This document shows positions 1-6,157 of a stretch of 27,937 bases of DNA, in pieces. A program made the translations under genes and the position numbers. This stretch comes from JAANXG01 sp049583715. Lineage in GTDB: Bacteria > Pseudomonadota > Gammaproteobacteria > Arenicellales > JAANXG01. Positions within the stretch are counted from its first letter, which is position 1. The number at the start of each line of letters is the position of its first letter. The stretch is taken from positions 1 through 27,937 of the forward strand of contig JBAUWJ010000263.1 in assembly GCA_049583715.1 (NCBI GenBank), read 5' to 3'. Below the pieces are notes generated by a model that ran no database searches, had not been told where the DNA came from, and saw only the letters and a list, made by a program, of their open reading frames with translations.

Positions 1-281
1 GTATTCACGGCGTGTCGACAAAGACCCTCCCCGGCTCATGCGGGGCACTCCAGGTGGAGCTCGGCAGGCCCCAACAGCGCAGTACGATCGAACAATGCCT
101 GTCGGAATAAATTCCGACCCACAGGAGGCAGGAGCCGAGAGCGAGCCGGCGTGGATGTATTCACGGCGTGTCGACATAGACCCTCCCCGGTTCATGCGGG
201 GCACTCCAGGTGAGGCTCGGCAGGCTCCAACAGCGCAGTACGGTCAAACGATGCTTGTCGGAATAAATTCCGACCCACAGG
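1..281. repeat. Tandem duplication, period 156 bp
   Basis: Bases 1-125 and 157-281 are two gap-free copies of the same 125-bp segment, differing by a limited number of substitutions and separated by 31 bp of different sequence. Each copy ends in the palindrome GTCGGAATAAATTCCGAC followed by CCACAGG, which recurs elsewhere in the window. The first copy starts at the window edge, so the array may continue upstream. The open frames across it follow the repeat and lack a convincing start or ribosome site, so I treat 1-459 as non-coding. Confidence 0.9.
101..118 (+). repeat. Dispersed palindromic repeat, copy 1
   Basis: This is a perfect 8-bp inverted repeat, GTCGGAAT/ATTCCGAC, with a 2-base centre (AA). 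It is followed by CCACAGG, as are the other plus-oriented copies. It is extragenic and REP-like in layout. Confidence 0.8.
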
Positions 282-336
282 GAAGTGGGGGAGTGTCGGA
301 GAACGTCGGGAACGAGAGCCGACCGACCCACAGGGG
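257..336 (+). repeat. Dispersed palindromic repeat, copy 2, with long tail
   Basis: The palindrome occupies 257-274 and is followed by CCACAGGGAAGTGGGG. A degenerate copy of the roughly 53-bp tail unit follows (GGAGTGTCGGAGAACGTCGG and onward), and GACCGACCCACAGG appears again near 336. The order of elements matches the copy at 11190-11313, which shows a composite family rather than a chance palindrome. Confidence 0.75.
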
Positions 337-389
337 TGCACGCGCCTGCGTCGGTATCCCGCACATCGAGAAGGCGCCCGGAGTTCTGT

Positions 390-429
390 TGAAGAATGTT
401 GTTCTTCACCCCCACTTAAACGTTATAGT
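390..429 (+). promoter_or_regulatory. Candidate promoter and operator upstream of the 460 gene
   Basis: A perfect 7-5-7 inverted repeat, TGAAGAA-tgttg-TTCTTCA, lies at 390-408. A TATAGT hexamer at 424-429 could be a -10 box, with only a weak TTGTTC-like -35 overlapping the inverted repeat. A regulator binding the repeat would cover the -35 region. The promoter is inferred from base patterns alone. Confidence 0.4.
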
Positions 430-459
430 CTCGCCAAGCCCAAGAGACAGGTTTCAGTT

Positions 460-1251
460 ATGCTGGTCGAACAAATCTGGACTGCGAATTCCTTTCGGAA
501 CTTCAATTACCTGATTGCGTGCCCGGAAACGGGACAGGCGCTGGCCGTGGATCCGCTGGACCACAAGCGCTGCCTGGACAGAGCGAGGGACAAGGGCTGG
601 GAGATCACCCAGGTCCTGAACACCCACGAGCACCCCGACCATACCGGCGGCAACGCCAAGGTCATCGAGGCGACCGGGGCCAGGCTGCTGGCGCACCAGA
701 ACGCCAGGGACAAGATCAAGGGCATCGACGTCGGCCTGAAGGCCGGCGATGTCGTCAAGGTCGGCAAGACCGTGGAGCTGGAAGCACTCGATACCCCCGG
801 GCACACCATGAGCCACATCTGCCTGCTCTCCCATACCGACACGCCGTCCCTGTTCTGCGGCGATACCCTGTTCAACGCCGGCGCGGGCAACTGTCACAAC
901 GGGGGCCACCCCGCCGAGCTGTACGATACTTTCGTGCAGCAGCTCGACCGGCTTCCCGAGCGCACGCGGGTCTATCCGGGGCACGACTACATCAGCAACA
1001 ACCTCAAGTTCACGCTGGACCGGGAGCCGGACAACGCGCGCGCGGACGCCCTGCTCGCGGAAGTGGAGAACCAGGATCCCGCACACGCCATGGTCACCAA
1101 CCTGGCACTGGAGAAGGAGATCAATACGTTCTTCAGGCTGCGCTCACCGTCGGTGATCGCCCGGCTCCGGGAAGCGTTCCCGGACCTGCCCGAGGCCCCG
1201 GATCCGAAGACCGTGTTCCTGAAGCTGCGCGAGCTGCGCAATAGCTGGTGA
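460..1251 (+). CDS. Hydroxyacylglutathione hydrolase-family metallohydrolase (glyoxalase II-like)
   Basis: A 263-residue cytosolic protein of the metallo-beta-lactamase fold. The family hydrolyses thioesters such as S-lactoylglutathione in methylglyoxal detoxification, using two metal ions. Visible ligands are the THEHPDH motif (His56, His58, Asp60, His61), His115 in TPGHTMSH, Asp135 in CGDTLF and His175 in YPGHDY. The C-terminal helical region (about 180-263) matches the glyoxalase II layout, including FFRLRSPSV where that family binds glutathione. The loop after CGDTLF reads NAGAGNCHNGG instead of the usual GloB GCGR-type loop, so the substrate may differ from classical GloB. The ATG at 460 is preceded by a weak GAGACAGG. 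The stop overlaps the next gene (GTGA), implying co-translation. Confidence 0.85.
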   Translation: MLVEQIWTANSFRNFNYLIACPETGQALAVDPLDHKRCLDRARDKGWEITQVLNTHEHPDHTGGNAKVIEATGARLLAHQNARDKIKGIDVGLKAGDVVKVGKTVELEALDTPGHTMSHICLLSHTDTPSLFCGDTLFNAGAGNCHNGGHPAELYDTFVQQLDRLPERTRVYPGHDYISNNLKFTLDREPDNARADALLAEVENQDPAHAMVTNLALEKEINTFFRLRSPSVIARLREAFPDLPEAPDPKTVFLKLRELRNSW

Positions 1252-1748
1252 GCGGGGCGCCCGACTCATCCCCATCGGGTGGGCTCAGCGGCAAGGCGCT
1301 CCGGTTCCAGGTGGTGCTGGACGAATTGGCGCCCGGCTCACGGGTGAGGGAGTTCGAGAAGCCGTCGCGCACTGCACAGCAAGCGGCCGACGCCGTCGGT
1401 TGCCGGCTGAACCAGATCGTCAAGTCTCTGCTGCTTCGTACCGACGAGGGCCGTCCCGTCCTGGTGCTGACGGCCGGTGGAAACCGCGTGAACGAAAGCA
1501 TCGTCGGCACCCTGGTCGGCAGCGCGGTGCGCATGGCCGACGCCGATTTCGTTCGCGCCCATACCGGCTACGCGATAGGCGGTGTACCGCCGTTCGGCCA
1601 CCCGGAAAGAGTCGAGACGCTGGTGGACGAAGACCTGCTCGTATTCGACGAAATCTGGGCCGCGGCGGGAACGCCCAACACCGTGTTCCCCATCGCTCCC
1701 GCCCGCCTGCTCGAAATCACGGGAGCACGCAGGATCCGGCTCGCCTGA
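1248..1748 (+). CDS. YbaK/EbsC-type aminoacyl-tRNA deacylase family protein
   Basis: A 166-residue protein with the YbaK/ProRS-INS domain. Family members hydrolyse mischarged tRNAs in trans, for example Cys-tRNA(Pro). Visible marks are the conserved lysine in QIVKSLLLR (about residue 60), the VLTAGGNRVN strand, and the substrate-pocket segment GYAIGGVPPFGH (about 108-119). The FPIAPARLLEITGA end is also typical. The length is close to the usual 155-170. It starts on GTG at 1248, overlapping the previous stop by 4 bases, so it is probably translated by coupling. Which amino acid it edits cannot be read from the sequence. The first 15 residues are Ser/Gly/Pro-rich and outside the domain. Confidence 0.85.
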   Translation: MSGAPDSSPSGGLSGKALRFQVVLDELAPGSRVREFEKPSRTAQQAADAVGCRLNQIVKSLLLRTDEGRPVLVLTAGGNRVNESIVGTLVGSAVRMADADFVRAHTGYAIGGVPPFGHPERVETLVDEDLLVFDEIWAAAGTPNTVFPIAPARLLEITGARRIRLA

Positions 1749-1764
1749 TTCATACGGCCGTCCT

Positions 1765-2514
1765 TCAGGCGGTCGCGTCCTCCAGGTGCTTGATGATCCG
1801 GGCGAGCTTCCCCTCCGCCAGGGACATGTCGAAGCCTTCCTCACTGCAGTGCTCGATCAGGGCCCGGGCCTCGTCGCGTATGGCGGCGATGCGCTCCGCG
1901 TCGAACAGTCCGAGGGCGGCGTCGAGAGCGTCGTCCGGCTCGCTCAACAGGGTCGGGACCAGCTCGCCTTCTCCGACCGGTGATTGCTCGCGGCAGATGT
2001 CCCCCGTGATCGGGAATTCCAGGCGAGTGAAGTGGGCGAGGCGCTTGACCTGCTCATGCTGAAGCTCGACCAGCGCCCGGGTGTCCTTCGCGGTCCTCAT
2101 GTTGAGGCGGGTCAGCTCGGTAATCAGCTTGATCAGCGCCGCTTTCACCCGTCGCTGGTCACCCGGCAGGCCGAGGCATTGCTCGTAGTAGGCATCCGCC
2201 CTGGACTTGAGCTCGATGACCTCGGCGGCGGCAGTGTCCGCGGACAGGCGCCCGACCCTGGCCACCAGAGCTTTCACCTGTGACAGAAAGGCGCTGAGCT
2301 CGTCGTCGTCGCGGCGCTGCTCGGCATCGAGCTCCGTGGTGGTCTTGCCGCGCTCCGCGGCAGGGAAAAGAGGATTGCCGAGCTTGCGCCGCAGGTGACG
2401 CTCGCGACAGCCAGGGTGTTTCCTGAATTTCGGCTTCAGATCGTGCACTGGCCCTGGAGAAAAGGAATTGGGGTCGTTGCCACACAGCTTAGTTAGAAAA
2501 CAACCGCTTTTCAC
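1765..2514 (-). CDS. Hypothetical helical protein
   Basis: I do not recognise this 249-residue protein. From about residue 60 onward it is rich in Glu, Arg, Leu and Ala with long helical stretches, for example the segment beginning ELSAFLSQVKALVARV, and it looks soluble and possibly coiled-coil. No signal peptide, membrane helix or catalytic motif is visible. The first 50 residues are different in character (Cys- and Pro-containing, basic) and begin on a GTG at 2514 without a good ribosome site. Another in-frame GTG lies about 22 codons downstream, so the true start may be internal. The coding strand is supported by a coherent composition and by its close, tail-to-tail position against the deacylase gene. 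Confidence 0.6.
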   Translation of the reverse strand: MKSGCFLTKLCGNDPNSFSPGPVHDLKPKFRKHPGCRERHLRRKLGNPLFPAAERGKTTTELDAEQRRDDDELSAFLSQVKALVARVGRLSADTAAAEVIELKSRADAYYEQCLGLPGDQRRVKAALIKLITELTRLNMRTAKDTRALVELQHEQVKRLAHFTRLEFPITGDICREQSPVGEGELVPTLLSEPDDALDAALGLFDAERIAAIRDEARALIEHCSEEGFDMSLAEGKLARIIKHLEDATA

Positions 2515-2660
2515 GCAAAATCGACCGTTCAGCCCTTTCCGCTGCGGAAAAATGTGCTAAAAATGGCGAGGCATGCTCGCATAAGTCATTTCAAGACCAT
2601 ATCTCGGTACTAGTCTTGGCTGTGAAGACGGACCCGCCACGGCGGGAGGAGGGCCGGAAC

Positions 2661-3020
2661 ATGCGCGGCATACAGGTGTTGGGACTGACTTGCGCTGCGG
2701 CAGTGAGCTGCGCGGCGGCGGCCGCCGGTGTCGCCGGGTCTCGTTCGGCGTCGGGAACGCCCGGGCCGCGCGCCGTCACGGTCGAGACGTCCGGCGGTTT
2801 GTCGACATCGTGGCGCGATCACGACGAGCTGTTCCCCGACCAGGACCGCTTGGCGTACCTGCACCGAACCGTGTGTGTCGAGACGCGCGGCTGCTCCACT
2901 GCCGCGAGTGACCAGGGCACTTTGTCGAGACGATACGTCGACGCCCTGAGCCTCGGCAGCTACGGTCCCATGAACGTGAAGTTCACCGGCGATCGAGTCA
3001 AGCTCAGGGTCCGCTTCTAG
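2661..3020 (+). CDS. Small secreted hypothetical protein
   Basis: This is a 119-residue protein I do not recognise. The ATG at 2661 is chosen over an upstream in-frame TTG at 2616 because GGAGGAGGG lies just before it and an Ala-rich signal-like segment begins at once (residues 5-25, VLGLTCAAAVSCAAAAAGVA). It is therefore probably exported; AVSC is only a poor lipobox, so a lipoprotein is possible but not supported. The mature part is polar with two further cysteines close together (VCVETRGC), which could form a disulfide. It is convergent with the DUF6065-like gene, and a small hairpin (GCCTGT/ACAGGC, 3043-3061) sits between their ends. A longer antisense frame exists here but has no coherent composition. 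Confidence 0.55.
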   Translation: MRGIQVLGLTCAAAVSCAAAAAGVAGSRSASGTPGPRAVTVETSGGLSTSWRDHDELFPDQDRLAYLHRTVCVETRGCSTAASDQGTLSRRYVDALSLGSYGPMNVKFTGDRVKLRVRF

Positions 3021-3048
3021 GCTGGAGACCCAAGGGAGTGGGGCCTGT

Positions 3049-3810
3049 TCAGCGGACAGGCGGAAACGGCTTGACCCGCACCTTGGTTTCGTGATCCTCG
3101 AACTGATCGCCATGGCTGTCGCGGCCGTGGTGGTAATCCTTCTGCCAGCCCGATTTGCGCGCATCGCTGTCGCCGACGTTGAGGTCCCGGTTGAACTGCC
3201 TGCGGTGGTCACTCCATTGGTGATAGCGCTCCCGGATCTCCGGAGCATCGTCGAGGGAAGCGATCGCGGTATCGAAGCGGCTCAAGTAGCGGCGCGGGTA
3301 GGGCAGGACGCGGCAGAAAGGCTCCCCCTTGGCGAACTCGACTTTGTGCTGGGCGCGGGTGAGCTTCCAGTTCATGGTGAAGGTGGCGCTGGACCAGTCG
3401 GTCTCGACGATGCCTTCCAGCGCGCAGATGCCGTCCTTGGGGAGGTTGGGCGGACCCTTCACCCACAGGTTGTGGCCGGGCGGGGTTCTAAACAGCAGGC
3501 TGACCTCGAAGGTCAGTATGCCGTGGCCGAAGTGTGACAAGGCGCCGGGGGCCGGGTCGTCGCTCTTGATGTACAGGTCGTGGATGGAGTCGCCGCCGTT
3601 CCAGATCACCGCGAAGGGCACGGGGCAGAGCAGGTCCCAGCCGGATTGGTTGGCGATGGTGAGGGGCAGGCAGCGATAGGCGAACCGGCCCCGGGTGCTC
3701 TCCATCCAGTCACGCTTGCGGTCGCCGGGACGGATCTCCGGCGGGCGGTCGTTGACGAGATAAGCCGTCAGGGTCAGTGCGGGGTCGGTTTCGATTTCGG
3801 TTGTCGCCAT
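3049..3810 (-). CDS. DUF6065-like protein of unknown function
   Basis: A 253-residue soluble protein without signal peptide or membrane helix. Its composition (aromatic-rich, with LTIANQSGWDLLCP, FGHGILTFEV, WKLTRAQHKVEFAKGEPFC and LPYPRRYL) resembles proteins grouped as DUF6065. That name comes from memory, not a search. The segment around FAKGEPFCRVLP looks like the conserved core. The C-terminal 40 residues are highly charged with many His, Asp and Arg (WQKDYHHGRDSHGDQ) and may bind metal or be disordered. It lies 33 bp after the membrane-oxidoreductase gene on the same strand, so the two are probably co-transcribed. No function can be assigned. Confidence 0.7.
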   Translation of the reverse strand: MATTEIETDPALTLTAYLVNDRPPEIRPGDRKRDWMESTRGRFAYRCLPLTIANQSGWDLLCPVPFAVIWNGGDSIHDLYIKSDDPAPGALSHFGHGILTFEVSLLFRTPPGHNLWVKGPPNLPKDGICALEGIVETDWSSATFTMNWKLTRAQHKVEFAKGEPFCRVLPYPRRYLSRFDTAIASLDDAPEIRERYHQWSDHRRQFNRDLNVGDSDARKSGWQKDYHHGRDSHGDQFEDHETKVRVKPFPPVR

Positions 3811-3843
3811 GTTCGGGCTCGTGGGAATGCGTGGGCCGGGGGG

Positions 3844-5979
3844 CTAGTGGCGCATCCAGCGGTGGTATCGGGCCACCCACCTGAGGACACCGTCGGGGGC
3901 ATGGGCGCGCTTCCACTCGCCCGCGGCCATTTTGTTGGCCTCCGCCAGGGTCGGGTAGACGTGGATGGTGCCGAGAATCTTGTTCATGCCCAGCTTGTGG
4001 CGCATGGCGGCGACGTATTCGGCGATCAGGTCGCCCGCGTGCTCGCCGACGATGGCGGCGCCGAGTATTCGGTCGCGGCCCGGCGCGGTGAGGACTTTCA
4101 CCAGCCCGTGGCCCTCCTGGTCGGTGATCGCACGGTCCAGCTCGCCCATGTCATAGCGGGTGACCTCGTAATCGACGCCTTGCTCCCGTGCCTCGGTTTC
4201 GTTCAACCCCACTCGGGCCACTTCGGGATCCGTGAAGGTTGTCCATGGTATCACCGAGTAGTCGGCGCGGAATTTCCGGAACGCCCCGAACAGCGCGTTG
4301 ACCGTGGCGAACCAGGCCTGGTGGGCGCCCGTGTGCGTGAACTGGTAGGGCCCCGCCACGTCTCCAACGGCATAGATGTTGGGATAGCGCGTCTGCAGGT
4401 ATTCGTTGACACGCACCGTCCCGGACGGGGCGATCTCGATGCCGAGCTCCTCGAGGCCGTAGCCCTCGACGTTGGGCCTGCGCCCGAGTGCCACCAGGAT
4501 CTCGTCGAAATCGAGGCGCACCGGTGAGCCGTCGTGCTCGCAGACGAGAGCATGCCCGCCCGGTCCCGCCTCGACGGCCACCGCTTTGTGCCCGACCCGG
4601 ACATCGATACCTTCCGAGGTGAAGCGGGCGCGTACTATTTCGGCGATCTCCGGATCCTCGCGGACCAGGAGCCGGGGCAGCAGCTCGACCTGGGTGACGC
4701 GGCTCCCGAGCCGTGCGAAGCACTGGGCCATCTCGCAGCCGATGGGGCCGCCGCCGAGCACCAGCAGGCGGGCCGGCAGGCGGCGCAGGCTCCAGATGGT
4801 GTCCGTCGTCCAGTATTGGATCGCGTCCAGGCCCGGAATCGGCGGCACCAGCGGGCGTGCGCCGGCGGCAATGACGATGTTGCGGGTGGTCAGGACGCGG
4901 CCGCCGACGTCGACCTCGAAGGGGGAACGGATCACCGCCCGGCCCTTTATGCAGTCCACGCCGAGGCCGGTGTAGCGCTGCACCGAGTCGTGGGGCGCGA
5001 TGGCCTCGATGATCTTCTGCACGCGGTCCATGACGTCGGCGAATTCGAAATCGACGCTGGCCGATGTCATGCCGAATTCCCGTGCCCTTCGAACGTCGTT
5101 GACGAACCTGGCCGAGCGTATCAGGGCCTTGGAGGGCACACAGCCGGTGTTCAGGCAGTCGCCGCCCATTTCGTTCGCCTCGACGAGGCTCACCTGGGCC
5201 TTCACGGCGGCGGCGATGTACGCGCTCACCAGCCCGGACGAGCCCGCGCCAATCACCACCAGGTTGCGATCGAATCGTTTCGGCCTGCGGAAGTCGCGAT
5301 AGACTTTCCTTGTCTTCAACAGGTCGACGATCCGGCGCGCCGCCAGTGGAAAGATGCCGAGCAGCGACAGGGAGGCGAGCAGGGCGGGCGACAGGATGCC
5401 CTTCAGGGAATGAATTCCGGCGAGCTGGCTGCCGGCGTTGACGTAGACCACGGTGCCCGCGAGCATTCCGGCCTGGCTGACGAGGTAGAACGCCCGGGTC
5501 TTGATCGGCGTCAGTGCCATCACCAGGTTGATCACCCAGAAGGGGAACAGGGGCACCATGCGCAAGGTGAACAGGTAGAATGGCCCGTCCTTGCGCACAC
5601 CTTCGTTCACCGCCCGCAGACTTCGGCCGAAGCGGCCTTGAACCCAGTCCCGGAGCAGAAAACGGGCAGCCAGGAATGCCAGGGTCGCGCCTATCGAGGA
5701 AGCAAACGAAACCACGACGGTTCCCACCCACAGCCCGAAGATGGCGCCGCCCGCCAGTGTCAGCCACACGGCGCCGGGCAGAGACAGCGCGGCCATGGCC
5801 ACGTAGACCACGAAGTAGGCGGCTATGGTCCTCAACGGGTGGGCACGGTAGTACGCGTCGATGTCGTGCTGCCGTGCCTTCAAGGCCTCCATGTTGAGGT
5901 GCTGGCCGAGATGGAAATAGAAGAACGCCGCCACCGCCGCCGCGATGAGGAGAAGGACCGCCAGCCTGGTCTTATTCAT
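3844..5979 (-). CDS. TVP38/TMEM64-type membrane domain fused to FAD-dependent pyridine nucleotide-disulfide oxidoreductase
   Basis: A 711-residue two-part protein. Residues 1 to about 230 form a multi-helix membrane domain of the TVP38/TMEM64 (DedA-like) type: an N-terminal helix LAVLLLIAAAVAAFFYF, then GGAIFGLWVGTVVVSFASSIGATLAF and FPFWVINLVMALTPI. Residues from about 235 onward are a class I disulfide oxidoreductase: FAD site VVIGAGSSGLVSAYIAA, redox pair Cys275/Cys280 in GDCLNTGCVPSK, NAD(P) site LVLGGGPIGCEMAQ, second FAD motif YAVGDVAG, and a dimerisation domain. The C-terminal YPTLAE has Tyr where glutathione reductase has its catalytic His before Pro; mercuric reductase also has Tyr there. 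The vicinal C-terminal cysteines of MerA are absent, so mercury reduction is unlikely. The ATG at 5979 is preferred to an upstream TTG because the first helix begins there. Confidence 0.9.
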   Translation of the reverse strand: MNKTRLAVLLLIAAAVAAFFYFHLGQHLNMEALKARQHDIDAYYRAHPLRTIAAYFVVYVAMAALSLPGAVWLTLAGGAIFGLWVGTVVVSFASSIGATLAFLAARFLLRDWVQGRFGRSLRAVNEGVRKDGPFYLFTLRMVPLFPFWVINLVMALTPIKTRAFYLVSQAGMLAGTVVYVNAGSQLAGIHSLKGILSPALLASLSLLGIFPLAARRIVDLLKTRKVYRDFRRPKRFDRNLVVIGAGSSGLVSAYIAAAVKAQVSLVEANEMGGDCLNTGCVPSKALIRSARFVNDVRRAREFGMTSASVDFEFADVMDRVQKIIEAIAPHDSVQRYTGLGVDCIKGRAVIRSPFEVDVGGRVLTTRNIVIAAGARPLVPPIPGLDAIQYWTTDTIWSLRRLPARLLVLGGGPIGCEMAQCFARLGSRVTQVELLPRLLVREDPEIAEIVRARFTSEGIDVRVGHKAVAVEAGPGGHALVCEHDGSPVRLDFDEILVALGRRPNVEGYGLEELGIEIAPSGTVRVNEYLQTRYPNIYAVGDVAGPYQFTHTGAHQAWFATVNALFGAFRKFRADYSVIPWTTFTDPEVARVGLNETEAREQGVDYEVTRYDMGELDRAITDQEGHGLVKVLTAPGRDRILGAAIVGEHAGDLIAEYVAAMRHKLGMNKILGTIHVYPTLAEANKMAAGEWKRAHAPDGVLRWVARYHRWMRH

Positions 5980-6157
5980 TGTACTCGCGCAATTTGTCCG
6001 GATGCCCCGGTCGGGAGAGGCTTGCGATGAGACGTTTCTCAGCGCCAATTTGACCTTGAGACGGGTGAATACTCAACACCACCCGCTGAGGGTCCCGGCG
6101 GGCGGGCCACCCGGTCGATTGCCTGCGCGGCGGTCAAAGGGCCGGGGTGCGGCGGGA

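Noticed and set aside
38..514. 158-codon open frame across the left-edge repeats
   Set aside because: It translates the duplicated block twice, has no ribosome site, and runs into the start of the well-supported 460 gene in another frame.
3844..5979. Mercuric reductase (merA)
   Set aside because: The redox pair and the Tyr before the C-terminal Pro fit, but the C-terminal vicinal cysteines are absent and no mer genes are nearby.
4534..6030. 498-codon open frame on the plus strand
   Set aside because: It is antisense to the membrane oxidoreductase, whose motifs are intact, and its translation is low-complexity (Ala, Gly, Gln, His) with no domain. It follows from high third-position GC.
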